64,000 nt of DNA from Pedobacter ureilyticus (GCF_005925345.1 NZ_SSHJ01000016.1:1-64000); one strand, 5' to 3'. Counted from the stretch's first letter, positions 42,601 to 52,758 are shown. Numbers and translations: made by a program. The notes: generated by a model not told the origin, from the sequence alone.

Positions 42601-45600
42601 TTATTTTACTACTATTTTAGCTACTTGGTTTACATCGGCACCACTTAATTTAACCAGATAAACACCTTGTGGAATGTTTCTGTTCAGCGAAATTTTGAAG
42701 CTGGCATTTGCTTGCTGTACATCAGCTTTTTCTGTTTGTAGCATGCGGCCATCTAAAGAAAAAACTTTAATTTCTACTTGGGTGGCTTTAGTTGTTGTTA
42801 GCACAAAATTAATTTCGTGGTTAGTTACCGGATTAGGATAAACCGTAAATGCTGCTTGTTGTAAATCGAATTTTAAAGCCTGTACCGAAGTTTCGCTGAA
42901 TTTACCATCATTATCTACTGCTTTGATTTTATAGTAGTTATTGCCACTTACCGGGTTTATATCTGTAAACTGGTAGGTTTTAACCGAGCTGCTCTCGCCG
43001 GTTGCTTTACGTGTGCCAATGGTTTCAAACGTTTGTCCGTTTTTACTTCTTTGCACCTCAAAATGCGAAGTATTGCTTTCGGTAGCCGTGCTCCAGCTTA
43101 AAGCCGCAGTGTTGCCCGCTTTTTTAGCATTAAAAGTTAAGCCAGTAATGGGCAAAACCTGAATAGGCGATGATGCTGAGCTTAACGCTCCGAACTCGCT
43201 AGCGGCTTGTACTTGGTAGGTGTAATTATTTCCGGCAGTTGCTGTGGCATCGGTATATTCGTTAGTTAAACTAAAACCAATAACCACATTGTTACGGGTA
43301 ATGACATATAAACGAGTGTAGCTTACTGGGTCCCATGTTAATTTAAAAGCATTGTCGATATTCACATTTGCAGGCTGCTCTGGCGCTTCGGCAATTAAAC
43401 GTGGATCCCAAGCATCGCCACTACGTAAAATTACGTTTTCGTAGGAATAAGCCGCCGCCTCTGCATCTGTTAACGAACTTTTAGCAGTGCCTGTTACCGT
43501 ACTGGTTACGTTACCGTTGCCATCTTTTACATCGTACTCGTAGTTAGATATACGCTGTGAAACATCTACTGGCTGATTGTTGCTGTTTACCGTGCCATAA
43601 TCGGCAAAAACGGCTGGAATAGCGCCCATTTTATAATACCATCCCTGTGGGTAAATATTCACATCGCTTGCCAATTTGGTATTGATAAACACCGTTTTTG
43701 GGGCATTTTGCCAAGGGCGACCTAAATAGATATCTACACTGGCAACTCTATCTTTAATGATGATGTTGTTACTAAAAACATAGCCATAGGCCGTGCCAGA
43801 TTGGTGGCTTGGCGCTACAATGTAACCGCCCGAAGCTCTATTAATTGATAAGGTATCGGCATCGAAGAAAACATCGCCGCCGCCATAAATAAAATCTACA
43901 GCACCTTCTATTCTAGATTTGCGGATGTAATGCCTTGCAGTTAAACTATTGTAGGTAGTTAAATAAGTATCTTGATATGACCTGAGGTAACAATTATTCA
44001 TGGCAAATTTATCGCCAATGGTGTATAATGCTAAAGCTTGCGGGCCTGCCAAGTTATTGTAGCCAAAAGCGTTTTCGAACGTAATGTTCTCGAAATAAAC
44101 ATCGCTAGCATTGACTACCATAGTTGCACCCAGGTTTACGTTATAAACTGGCGAGCCATTGCCATCATTTCCGGATAAACGGTTGTCGGAGATGATTACG
44201 CCATTACGGCTCTGTCCAATTAAATGGATAAACGGCTTATTCGTGGGAATATCATGGTGACCGGTGTAAGTGCCATTTTTTACAAATACTACCCATGGTG
44301 TAGTACGGCTTGTTGGCGCAGCGCTAATGGCATCAATTACCGAAGTATAATCTCCAGAGCCATCTTTTGCCACAACGGCATCGTATAATTTCTTAGTTGG
44401 TTCTGCTCGGTTAGCCGTGGTAAAAGTGAAGCTGGTTCCCGCATAGGCGTTGCCCGACATATCTGTTAACGCTCCGCTTGGAACTGTAACTGTGTAGCTG
44501 GTATTATAGCTTAACTTTTCGTAAGCAAAAGTAACCGTTTTTGAGCCAAAAACACCCGTTAAAGTTTTTGTACCTAGTGTGATATTACCTGTACCTAATT
44601 TCACACGCTCATCAAAAGTAAGTACTACAGCACCGTTAACTGTTGCCGTGCTAGAACCATTGCTTGGTGTGGTAGAAACTAGCGACGGTGCAGTGCTATC
44701 ATTGACCACCTCTTTATCAGCATACACATAAATGTTAGTAAAAGCGCTGCCATCATTGTCAGCAGCGTTACCAAGCAAACCACTGGTAGCATCGGCTACC
44801 CAACGTAAGTAAATTCGAGTTTGGTTCTCTGCGGCAACGGGCAAGGTAACGTTAAAATCTTTCCAAGCGGTGTTGTACACATCGGTAATATCAATCCTAG
44901 CTGCTTCCGTAAAGTTGGTCCCATCCGTCGAATACTGTAAAGTCATGATTTTATAAGCCTGATAATTGGCACTAACCATGGATTTAACCTGGATATTGGT
45001 ATATCCGGTGGTAGAAAATTGAGCTTGTAAATAACGGCGAGTAGTCGCAAAGTTCGCTCCTGCTGTCCAAAACCTAATGTTTGGATAAGATGGCGAGAAA
45101 GCGCCCGCATTGGATAGCCAGTTAACCGCTGTTCCGTTGGGTTCAAATGTTGAAATTGTTCCAGTGTTGGAGCTTTCTGCGTAGTAATCTGCTGTTTTTG
45201 CTGTTTTAGTATTTTGATCTTTAAAGTTCCAACCCACAATAAAAGGGATTTCATCAAAAGTAGCGGTAAAGGCTTTATTGGCGTCTACTGTAACTACACG
45301 TTGGGTGGCATTGGTGTTGTCTTCCCATTTACTGAACGAGGTAACAGGATTTGGAACGATGCTCATGGTAACTTCTGTTCCTTCTTCGTACTTACCATTT
45401 ACCGGTGCGGGGCTTAAACTTACCTCGCCCCAAGTAGAGCCTTCTTTAGTAACGGTAAAAGTATAGGTGTTTTTTGTCTCATAAACCGCCTTGATAGACT
45501 TTGCAGCATCCATAGTTACCGTGTAAGGGTTTGTTGTCGACAAATCTGCATCGCCATTGGCGGCATCCACCCATTTCACAAAACGATAGCCAAAATTAGC

Positions 45601-46314
45601 AGTAGCCGTTAAACTTACGGCTGTACCTGTATCATAATCTGTTGCATTAGGGCTACGGGCAATTGTTCCGGCAGCCGCATCACTCAATGCGGTAGTTAAC
45701 GGATATTGTGTAGTTGTAGAAGTATAGTTGCCATAAATTTTCAAATCAAAGAGGTAAGCATTTTGGGCATCGTTTAAATTGGTAAACTTTAATGCTACAT
45801 TAGTTTCGTTAATGTTAACTGTAACTTGTTGCCCAGAGCTTGGATTAGCAAATGCGGTTGATATTTCTGTCCACGCTCCCGTTCCAACTTTTTTCCAAAG
45901 TTTATAGCCTCTGCTACCTCCCGTTGCGCCGTGTGTAAAAACCACTTTGGTAATAGAGTTTAAAGGAGATAGTTCGATGTAAGAACCAACCACTTTTTGC
46001 GCTTGTGCCCAACCTGCTGTTACTTGTACGCCACCTGCATCAGCCGGTGTTGGAGCATATCTAAACCTTGTAGCATCTGCACCTGTAGGGTTTACCGCCA
46101 CCTGCAGAAATTTAAAGGTTAAACTTTCACCAGAAAAATCGGTGGTTTTGGTAACTGTTTGCTCCGTTGCCGAAGCAGCTACAGCAGTCCAATTGCTTTG
46201 GGCGTTGGTACTTGCGCCATTAAACTCTGTAGAGTATAGTAGCTTTTCTTGCGCCCAGCTTTGCTGTAAAAAAAGCAGCAGACTACAAATTAGTAAGGTA
46301 AATTTTCTGTTCAT
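42601..46314 (-). CDS. Multidomain pectin methylesterase (CE8) with type IX sorting domain
   Basis: A 1237-residue secreted protein. Order: signal peptide (1-21), adhesin-like/F5-8-like N-terminal region, InlB-type repeats (about 200-355; FVKWVDAANGDADLSTTNPYTV and similar), a galactose-binding-like region, an SbsA Ig-like domain (about 540-645), CE8 (about 650-960), an Fn3-like region and a C-terminal sorting domain (FTVYPNPVTN...IPQGVYLVKLSG). CE8 residues are present: QDTYLTT, GAVDFIYGGGDVFF with its catalytic Asp, and YLGRPW with its Arg. It removes methyl groups from pectin, preparing it for the two PL1 lyases. Confidence 0.85.
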   Translation of the reverse strand: MNRKFTLLICSLLLFLQQSWAQEKLLYSTEFNGASTNAQSNWTAVAASATEQTVTKTTDFSGESLTFKFLQVAVNPTGADATRFRYAPTPADAGGVQVTAGWAQAQKVVGSYIELSPLNSITKVVFTHGATGGSRGYKLWKKVGTGAWTEISTAFANPSSGQQVTVNINETNVALKFTNLNDAQNAYLFDLKIYGNYTSTTTQYPLTTALSDAAAGTIARSPNATDYDTGTAVSLTATANFGYRFVKWVDAANGDADLSTTNPYTVTMDAAKSIKAVYETKNTYTFTVTKEGSTWGEVSLSPAPVNGKYEEGTEVTMSIVPNPVTSFSKWEDNTNATQRVVTVDANKAFTATFDEIPFIVGWNFKDQNTKTAKTADYYAESSNTGTISTFEPNGTAVNWLSNAGAFSPSYPNIRFWTAGANFATTRRYLQAQFSTTGYTNIQVKSMVSANYQAYKIMTLQYSTDGTNFTEAARIDITDVYNTAWKDFNVTLPVAAENQTRIYLRWVADATSGLLGNAADNDGSAFTNIYVYADKEVVNDSTAPSLVSTTPSNGSSTATVNGAVVLTFDERVKLGTGNITLGTKTLTGVFGSKTVTFAYEKLSYNTSYTVTVPSGALTDMSGNAYAGTSFTFTTANRAEPTKKLYDAVVAKDGSGDYTSVIDAISAAPTSRTTPWVVFVKNGTYTGHHDIPTNKPFIHLIGQSRNGVIISDNRLSGNDGNGSPVYNVNLGATMVVNASDVYFENITFENAFGYNNLAGPQALALYTIGDKFAMNNCYLRSYQDTYLTTYNSLTARHYIRKSRIEGAVDFIYGGGDVFFDADTLSINRASGGYIVAPSHQSGTAYGYVFSNNIIIKDRVASVDIYLGRPWQNAPKTVFINTKLASDVNIYPQGWYYKMGAIPAVFADYGTVNSNNQPVDVSQRISNYEYDVKDGNGNVTSTVTGTAKSSLTDAEAAAYSYENVILRSGDAWDPRLIAEAPEQPANVNIDNAFKLTWDPVSYTRLYVITRNNVVIGFSLTNEYTDATATAGNNYTYQVQAASEFGALSSASSPIQVLPITGLTFNAKKAGNTAALSWSTATESNTSHFEVQRSKNGQTFETIGTRKATGESSSVKTYQFTDINPVSGNNYYKIKAVDNDGKFSETSVQALKFDLQQAAFTVYPNPVTNHEINFVLTTTKATQVEIKVFSLDGRMLQTEKADVQQANASFKISLNRNIPQGVYLVKLSGADVNQVAKIVVK

Positions 46315-46347
46315 ACGCTTATTGGTTTTTGGTTTATGATGATTTGG

Positions 46348-49137
46348 TTATTTCTTTAAGATTTTTTGGGTAGTTGCTTGGGTGGCGCTTTGATACTTCA
46401 AAAGATATAAGCCTTGTGGCAAATGCGCCAAAGCGATATTGGTTTGTAGCGCTCCTTTATTTACATTGGCTTGCGCTATCTTACGGCCCGAAATATCGTA
46501 AACACTTATTGTGGTGCCGGCAGATGCTTCGGGATGGTTTACAGTAACATTGCTGAGCACAGGGTTAGGGTATACGGCAAGTTCTCCATCTAGCTTATTG
46601 TTAACCGATTTTACCTCACTAAACTTATACTTTCCATCTAAATCAATTTGCTTTAGGCGGTAATAGTTTACTCCCGCTAGAGGTCTAGCATCTTCAAAAT
46701 CGTAGCTCTGAGTACCCGCTTTATTAGCTGCCGCAAGCATCCCTATTTTAATAAAATCGTTGCCATTGGTGCTGCGTTCTATTTCAAAAGAACCGGTATT
46801 TACTTCGTTTGTTGTTCTCCATTGCAATAACGCTTTGTGAGTTAGGTCTTTTTGAAGCACAGCCGTAAACGAAACAAAATCGAGCGGTAGCGTTACACCA
46901 ACAGGGCCGTAAATGGTGAGGTTATCGATATTCATGGTTACGGTAGCAGGCTTGGTAATTTTTAGTCGATTGATATTGGATCCCGCAATATTTACAGTAA
47001 TTAGATCGAATTTCGAAGATTTAGCAGCACTAGAAATAGGTGTGGCATTCCACGTTTGTCCGCCATCTGTAGAAGTATAGATTTTGATGCTGTTAGCGCC
47101 AATACTGGCTCGCTGGTTTTCGTGGAACGTGATTTTAGAAATGCCCTGACTGAAAATTGGCGTAATCACGTAGGGATCTTCGGTAAGGGTGTAATCAGCT
47201 GTCGTTGCCGAATTTCTGTTTAATATTTTCAAACTCGGATTAGCAACACCATTTGTCCATTGGTTGTTAGCATCTACGTCTGCAACTGTTTTTTCTTCTC
47301 TTTGTGCACCGTACAAAATCCAAGTGCCATTATCTTGAATAGAGTTTTGTATAGTAGCTGGTTTAGCTATAGCTGTTACGGTGGTGTTGGTAAAAGGTTC
47401 GGTCCAATACGCTTGCGCAATAGGATTGCTTAACAGAATGATATTGCTGTAAGTAACCTGGCTATTGGTTCCAATTAGTTTTAACCGGTAATAAGAAGTA
47501 AAACCTAAGGGATTATTATCTGTAAAACTGTAGCTATTTAACTGGTTGCTGCCTAGGCTGGCTACCGTGGTAATTGTATTAAAATTTTGATTATCTGAGC
47601 TACGTTCCAATACAAAACTTTGCAAATCGGTATCGTTGTTTATCACCCAGTTTAAGGTTGCAGAAGTGCTGTTTCCTGTATTTAGCGTAGCGGCAAAACC
47701 CATTAGCTCGTAGCTTTGGTTTATTGATGCAGTAAGACTGTTAAGATAAACCTCTAACATGGTATAACCATCTGTATTGGTTAAATTACCATCAGCAGCG
47801 TCAATTGGATTTAAGCCATTGGCTTGCTCCCAAGTATCGGGCATTCCATCGCCATCGGTATCTATTGGGGCAGCTGCCGAGTTATAAGTCGGCCAACCAC
47901 CAACTTCCGAAGGTAGATCTATAATGCCCCTTTTGCCCGAAGTTATGCCTAGGCTATAGGCCGTTCCAGTAGCGGTTTCACTAACCACCCTTTTATCTAC
48001 CGCATCCCTAATAGGCAGATTGGCACCAGCATTTTTTAATACTTCTAAATAAGCGTCGCTAGCACTTTGCACCGCAATAGGTTGTGCAACTGCAAACGGC
48101 ACTAATGATTTGGCGGCATCTTGCGAAGCACTTGGTATTTTATCGAAACTTACGGCAGTCCAATTGTCGGCAGTTTTTGCACTATTGCCATGCATTACAT
48201 TGCCACTCACGTGAAACTCGCCCACACCTTTTGCTTCTGCTGGTTCGTAATCGGCTTCAATAAAAAGATAATCTGACGGAGTAGCTGGCCCAGGTTTGTA
48301 ATAATTATTTACCAGATTGATGCGTGAATATCCATTCTCGATGTTTACCGCTCCGCCTGCAGCGGCATTTCGGGTGGCTGCATTGTAAATCACATTATTT
48401 CGATAATCTACCAAAGCGTTTACGTCGTGCGCTCTTGCGCCGTTAAATCTGGTAGAGCGGGCATTTAAGTGCGCAAAAAGGTTGTGATGATAAGATACAT
48501 ATTGCCCGCCCCAAACACCGCCGTAACCTCTATTTCCTTTGGCGTGCCCTGCATTAAACAAGCCTTCACTAACGATACTGTATTGCACTGTTATGTTTTC
48601 CATATCGTACATGGCGGCACATTCTTCGTTGGCCCAGCTAAACGAGCAATGATCTACCATTACATTATGGCAATTTTCTAAATCGAAGCCATATACACCC
48701 GTAGATAGCGTACTGCCTGGCCTAGAACGCAAATAGCGGATAATGATATTGCCATGGTTACCACCTTGACTTGCTAACCTCGCTCCGTTAACAATAAACG
48801 AATGTCCTTTTAAGCAAATGCCATCGCCAGGTGCAGTTTGGCCTGCAATGGTAAAGTTAGATCTGTTTACTTTGATTTGCGATTGCAACTCGATAGTTCC
48901 GCCTACAGCAAAAACAATGGTTAGCGGCTCGCCCGGATAGGCGTTAAAGGCTTCGCGAAAACTTCCCGCACCGGCGTCATTTAAGTTGGTAACGGTGTAT
49001 ACTTTACCGCCTCTACCACCGGTAGCAAATTTGCCAAAACCTTGGGCATTTGGAAATGCCAATTGCTGCGCCTTAGCAGAAAAAATAATGGATATAGCAA
49101 GTAATAGCGCAAAGCTATTGCGAGATAATAGGTTCAT
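46348..49137 (-). CDS. Pectate lyase (PL1-like) with type IX sorting domain
   Basis: A 929-residue secreted enzyme. After a signal peptide (to AKAQ, residue 23) the catalytic beta-helix matches the lipoprotein lyase at 41107-42594 (AFPNAQGFGKFATGGRGGKVYTVTNLNDAG, NFTIAGQTAPGDGICLKGH, VDHCSFSWANEECAAMYDMEN). DTDGDGMPDTWEQ follows at about 424, then two Fn3-like repeats (about 500-575 and 790-850), and the type IX tail LAVYPNPVLSNVTV...LPQGLYLLKYQ. It is the first gene of the PL1-CE8-PL1 series and has a LacI-like palindrome upstream. Confidence 0.85.
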   Translation of the reverse strand: MNLLSRNSFALLLAISIIFSAKAQQLAFPNAQGFGKFATGGRGGKVYTVTNLNDAGAGSFREAFNAYPGEPLTIVFAVGGTIELQSQIKVNRSNFTIAGQTAPGDGICLKGHSFIVNGARLASQGGNHGNIIIRYLRSRPGSTLSTGVYGFDLENCHNVMVDHCSFSWANEECAAMYDMENITVQYSIVSEGLFNAGHAKGNRGYGGVWGGQYVSYHHNLFAHLNARSTRFNGARAHDVNALVDYRNNVIYNAATRNAAAGGAVNIENGYSRINLVNNYYKPGPATPSDYLFIEADYEPAEAKGVGEFHVSGNVMHGNSAKTADNWTAVSFDKIPSASQDAAKSLVPFAVAQPIAVQSASDAYLEVLKNAGANLPIRDAVDKRVVSETATGTAYSLGITSGKRGIIDLPSEVGGWPTYNSAAAPIDTDGDGMPDTWEQANGLNPIDAADGNLTNTDGYTMLEVYLNSLTASINQSYELMGFAATLNTGNSTSATLNWVINNDTDLQSFVLERSSDNQNFNTITTVASLGSNQLNSYSFTDNNPLGFTSYYRLKLIGTNSQVTYSNIILLSNPIAQAYWTEPFTNTTVTAIAKPATIQNSIQDNGTWILYGAQREEKTVADVDANNQWTNGVANPSLKILNRNSATTADYTLTEDPYVITPIFSQGISKITFHENQRASIGANSIKIYTSTDGGQTWNATPISSAAKSSKFDLITVNIAGSNINRLKITKPATVTMNIDNLTIYGPVGVTLPLDFVSFTAVLQKDLTHKALLQWRTTNEVNTGSFEIERSTNGNDFIKIGMLAAANKAGTQSYDFEDARPLAGVNYYRLKQIDLDGKYKFSEVKSVNNKLDGELAVYPNPVLSNVTVNHPEASAGTTISVYDISGRKIAQANVNKGALQTNIALAHLPQGLYLLKYQSATQATTQKILKK

Positions 49138-49703
49138 ACAAGCGAGGTTTAATCAACACTATACGACCGCTCGGCTTTACACCTAAACTATCCCTAACGA
49201 GAGGCCTGATAATATTTGGTTAAGTCAATATTAATCAGTTTAGTACATGCTTGATGAATGGTTGAGCATAAAAATCTGTGCAATCGTTAACGGGAACGTT
49301 TGCGTAAAGAAAAACTTAATGCTATCGGTTGCATAAATATTGCAATTGATTTAAAGGAACGGTTTAAATTTCATTCCGAGCTTCACAATAAATCAGCACA
49401 ATTCGTCGAAAAATTTAAGAGTAGTAATGGCTCCGATAACTTGTTCCAATTTATCGGAAAGCTTAGACTGACAAGCAAAGCGTTTGATAAAAACTCAAAC
49501 AGTTTCTACGTGCTTAGTGTATTCTTTTAAAGAGGCTGTCTCAAAAGTCACTCGTCATCTCGAACGCTAGAGAGAGATGCCCTCCAGAAGTACTTCTGAA
49601 AAAGATTTAACTTCGTTAATTTTCAATTTACTTCGTAGACCTTCGGTTCTCCTCCTTTGATCGTCAGAAATGATGGCATTATTTCACTTTTGAGACAGCT
49701 TCT
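49138..49703. other. Intergenic region with operator palindrome and terminal-repeat element
   Basis: No supportable gene; a 76-codon frame at 49300-49530 starts at TTG inside the operator and matches nothing I know. The region contains a 24-bp palindrome (49280-49303) and an inverted-repeat element (49529-49705). Confidence 0.6.
49280..49303. promoter_or_regulatory. LacI-like operator palindrome upstream of the pectin operon
   Basis: GCAATCGTT and AACGTTTGC are inverted around TAACGGGA-type centre; 18 of 24 positions obey the palindrome GCAAWCGTT-N6-AACGWTTGC. The half-site is typical of LacI-family operators. It lies 143 bp before the PL1 start. The regulator is not in the window. Confidence 0.5.
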
Positions 49704-49705
49704 TT
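49529..49705. mobile_element. ORF-less element with 20-bp inverted ends abutting a stop codon
   Basis: AAAGAGGCTGTCTCAAAAGT (49529-49548) and its inverse complement (49686-49705) match at 19 of 20 positions. The right end overlaps the stop codon of the gene at 49704. The interior has a short palindrome, AGAAGTACTTCT, but no ORF. The ends share AAGAGGYTGTMTCAAAA with the element at 36194-36393. Confidence 0.6.
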
Positions 49706-50300
49706 ATTTGTCTTTTAAGAAAAGTTTTTCGGGGTTAGAGAAGTTAAAAGAATGATTAGCATCATTAGTGTAAACCTTAATTAGCCTCAAATTATTAAAC
49801 CCACCAAAATAGTGCGCTTCAATTATAGATTGCCCATTCAGATCTTGGTACATACAAATATAAGGCTCTTCCGTAATTCTACTTTGATAACGTCCAATCA
49901 ACTTGTAATTGTAACCTGATGTTTCAAAAGTATCGTTAAAAACACCTGCAGGTATACCAGACTGGCTAAACATATCGATAATTTTAATTTTACCATCTAA
50001 TTCCATTTCGAGCTTCCTATATATTTCTCTGTTGTAAAACTCAAATCCTATTTTACCTTTAGCCAATAATTTTGGAGCTTTTTGATGTAAATACTTTGAA
50101 GGCTTATCTAAAATAATTATTGATGAATGAGAAAACCAAATCGTATCTGTTTCAGAAAAAGTCACATACTGACTCTTTTTAGTGAAATCTTGATGCACTT
50201 TTGACACCTTATTATGTTTCGAATCGTAAAACTTTAAAATAAGCACAGCCACCAGAAGAGAAGCCAGTAAAATTCTTCTTATGATAATAGAGCGTTTCAT
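49704..50300 (-). CDS. Hypothetical membrane-anchored protein
   Basis: A 198-residue protein with an N-terminal membrane helix (ILLASLLVAVLILKFY) and a predominantly extracytoplasmic part with no family I recognise. It overlaps the thioredoxin-like gene by 4 bp, so it is co-translated as the last gene of the SusC-SusD-TlpA-thioredoxin series. The inverted-repeat element ends inside its stop codon. Confidence 0.65.
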   Translation of the reverse strand: MKRSIIIRRILLASLLVAVLILKFYDSKHNKVSKVHQDFTKKSQYVTFSETDTIWFSHSSIIILDKPSKYLHQKAPKLLAKGKIGFEFYNREIYRKLEMELDGKIKIIDMFSQSGIPAGVFNDTFETSGYNYKLIGRYQSRITEEPYICMYQDLNGQSIIEAHYFGGFNNLRLIKVYTNDANHSFNFSNPEKLFLKDK

Positions 50301-51547
50301 TTTTTACCCGACATTGCTTCTATCATTTTAATGGTTTTGGCTTTATCCGCAGCAAATTTTTCTTGTTTAATGGCTAACTCTTGTAAAATAGCTAATTCTG
50401 TTTTAGCTTGCAATAAAGTAGCCATACTGTTAGGAATTTTCTCTAACAATTTAATTCTTGTTACTAGGTTTTTAGAGAAACGATCCATGCTAAAGGTAGT
50501 GTTGTTTTTGAAAGAAAGTATGGTCCAAGCAACCGCACTTTTAAGTACTTGCACCTCTTCACAATCATTTTCTAAAACTGGGTTAATCCACCTATCTAAA
50601 ACTCCAGAAGATACGTTTTGATAACGATTTTCACCTAAAAGCGCATCAATTTTTGCAGCATAAGCTTTCCAATCTTTTTGATACGCTAATGCACTAACTT
50701 TTAAATCATCGGCTAGAAAATGTCTTTTTTCAAACTGCTGATTTTCCATTAATGCTATTAATTTTTGAAAAGATTTTTCATCTAATTCCTTTCCATCTTT
50801 AACTTGGTTAAGTAACGATCTCGCATATCTATCGTAAATGTTTATCGCAAACACATCAGTTCGAGTTTTTTTAAACTTTGCCTCAAAAGCACTTCTATGT
50901 TCGAAAAAATACTGGCCTGCAGTAGAAAATGGATCTGGTTGGTTTTTAGTCATCAGTTCAAAAACATCAGCATCTAGATATTGTTCTTTAGGGATGAGCA
51001 ACAAGTATTTTTCCGTTACCTCCCTAGCTCTTACATCTGCTGTTTTTACCAAAGATTGAAGAAATGCTTTCACATACTCAACGTTGTTTGGATCTTTTTG
51101 ATAACGAGCCTCTAATTCTGTTAAGGAGCTGCCGCCATTCAATGCTTTTTCGGCATCGGCCAACAAAGCGTTTGCATCCATGAAGCCCAAGGCTCTATGT
51201 ACAACTTCTCCATCTGCGTTTACCCATAATAAAGTAGGGAAAGCACCCACATAGAATTTTTTCTGCAAAGCAATTCCTTCTCCTTTTTCCATATCAACTT
51301 TATAATTGATAAAGTTCTCATTGAACAAATCGCCAACTGCTTTTAAAGGAAATATTTCTGCTGATAAACGCTTGCAAGGCCCGCACCACGATGTGTAACA
51401 GTCTATAAAGATGAGCTTATTTTCTTTTTTTGCTTTGGCGGTAATCTCTTTCCAAGTACCACGTTCAAAATTTATCCCCTCTGCCGTAGCCGCCAAAGCA
51501 GCTACGGAATTTAAAATGAGGAGCATTACTAACCTAAAGTTTTTCAT
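50297..51547 (-). CDS. Secreted thioredoxin-fold protein
   Basis: A 416-residue exported protein (signal peptide to about residue 20). The N-terminal thioredoxin domain (about 25-140) carries the redox motif CYTSWCGPCKRL with CGPC. The C-terminal 270 residues are helical with no recognised domain. It is likely a periplasmic disulphide reductase or reducing-equivalent carrier partner of the TlpA-like protein next door. Gap to the TlpA-like gene: 83 bp. Confidence 0.82.
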   Translation of the reverse strand: MKNFRLVMLLILNSVAALAATAEGINFERGTWKEITAKAKKENKLIFIDCYTSWCGPCKRLSAEIFPLKAVGDLFNENFINYKVDMEKGEGIALQKKFYVGAFPTLLWVNADGEVVHRALGFMDANALLADAEKALNGGSSLTELEARYQKDPNNVEYVKAFLQSLVKTADVRAREVTEKYLLLIPKEQYLDADVFELMTKNQPDPFSTAGQYFFEHRSAFEAKFKKTRTDVFAINIYDRYARSLLNQVKDGKELDEKSFQKLIALMENQQFEKRHFLADDLKVSALAYQKDWKAYAAKIDALLGENRYQNVSSGVLDRWINPVLENDCEEVQVLKSAVAWTILSFKNNTTFSMDRFSKNLVTRIKLLEKIPNSMATLLQAKTELAILQELAIKQEKFAADKAKTIKMIEAMSGKK

Positions 51548-51630
51548 CTATTTAATATGTGTTAATCATCATAAGGTTAATACAACTTGATCTCCAAGCC
51601 GCATTAACCGATAAAAGGATTGGAAATTGA

Positions 51631-52758
51631 TTACGATTTTTTATTGAAGATTTCAGCTAGTTTGAGGTGTAATTCTTCCCCTTTTAAGTTTTTGGCTACA
51701 ATTTTACCATTCGGATCTACCAGTACATTTTGAGGGATAGCGTTGATGCCGTAAATTCTTGCGGCTGCGTTAGGCAATTTCAAATCCGACACTTGTTTCC
51801 AAGGCAGTTGATCTACCTTTACCGCATTTATCCATCCTTCTCTGAAGGCTTCAATATCTAACGACACGCCCAAAATCTCTAAACCTTGTGGGTGGTAATT
51901 ATTGTAAGCTTTTAATACGTTCGGATTTTCGGCTCTGCAAGGCCCGCACCACGAGGCCCAAAAATCAACCAATACATATTTACCTTTATAGTCAGAAAGT
52001 TTAACCGGCTTTCCTGCAATATCTAGCTGTGTAAAATCTGGCGCAATGGTTCCAATATCTGTTTTTTTCAAGTTTGCCAGCTGCTCTGCCATTTCTTTTC
52101 CTGCTTTGGTAGCTTTAACTCGGGCCGAAAGCTTATCAAACAATGGTGCAGTAGTTCTATAGTCGAATATTTTACCTACATATTTGTTCAAAGCCTCAAT
52201 ACTTAAATAGCTATCGGGGTTTTTCTTATAGAACTCGTAATAAACCCGTGCTATTTGTTCATCTACGGCTTCTTTGCCCTTATCTATCTCGGCTATTATT
52301 GCTTCATTTTTACGATCAGCATCAGACATTGCACGAAATTTCACATCCAATTTCCTTTTATCTTCCTCTAGTGGTTTCAATGCAGCTTCCAGTTTTTTAA
52401 AATCTATGTTAAGCTTTGAGCCAGTTATTTTAGCATCAGCAAGTAGGTCTGTAGCGCTTTCAAACAAAACAGTTCCAGGCTCTAGGTAAATCCAGTAAAT
52501 TTCAGTTTTTCTTTTACCCTGTACTCTTCGCTCTACACTAATAGAGGCCCTAACGGGATCTTCAATTTTTCCGGCAAATTCGAAGCTACCGTCTTTAATT
52601 TCTACTTCTTCTCTGTGATAAGCTGGGTTTAAGAACACTAGACTAGCATTTAGCAATTCCTCTTTCCCTGCCAATTTAGCCTTAATTAAAAAAGTTTCGT
52701 TTTGTGCAAAAGCCAACGTAGGCATTAGCAAAGCGATATATAAAATCAGTTTTTTCAT
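51631..52758 (-). CDS. TlpA-type disulfide reductase with N-terminal DUF4369 domain
   Basis: A 375-residue exported protein from the ATG at 52758 (MKKLILYIALLMPTLAFAQ); an open frame reaches 52860, but the added residues do not look like coding sequence and overlap susD. Residues about 22-120 resemble DUF4369, a helical linker follows, and the C-terminus is AhpC/TSA-thioredoxin with FWASWCGPCRAENP. Such proteins often sit next to SusC/SusD genes in Sphingobacteriaceae; their electron acceptors are unknown. Confidence 0.85.
   Translation of the reverse strand: MKKLILYIALLMPTLAFAQNETFLIKAKLAGKEELLNASLVFLNPAYHREEVEIKDGSFEFAGKIEDPVRASISVERRVQGKRKTEIYWIYLEPGTVLFESATDLLADAKITGSKLNIDFKKLEAALKPLEEDKRKLDVKFRAMSDADRKNEAIIAEIDKGKEAVDEQIARVYYEFYKKNPDSYLSIEALNKYVGKIFDYRTTAPLFDKLSARVKATKAGKEMAEQLANLKKTDIGTIAPDFTQLDIAGKPVKLSDYKGKYVLVDFWASWCGPCRAENPNVLKAYNNYHPQGLEILGVSLDIEAFREGWINAVKVDQLPWKQVSDLKLPNAAARIYGINAIPQNVLVDPNGKIVAKNLKGEELHLKLAEIFNKKS

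Noticed and set aside
49300..49530. 76-codon open frame in the pectin upstream region
   Set aside because: Begins at TTG inside the LacI-like palindrome, has no recognisable domain and runs into the inverted-repeat element; composition resembles spacer.
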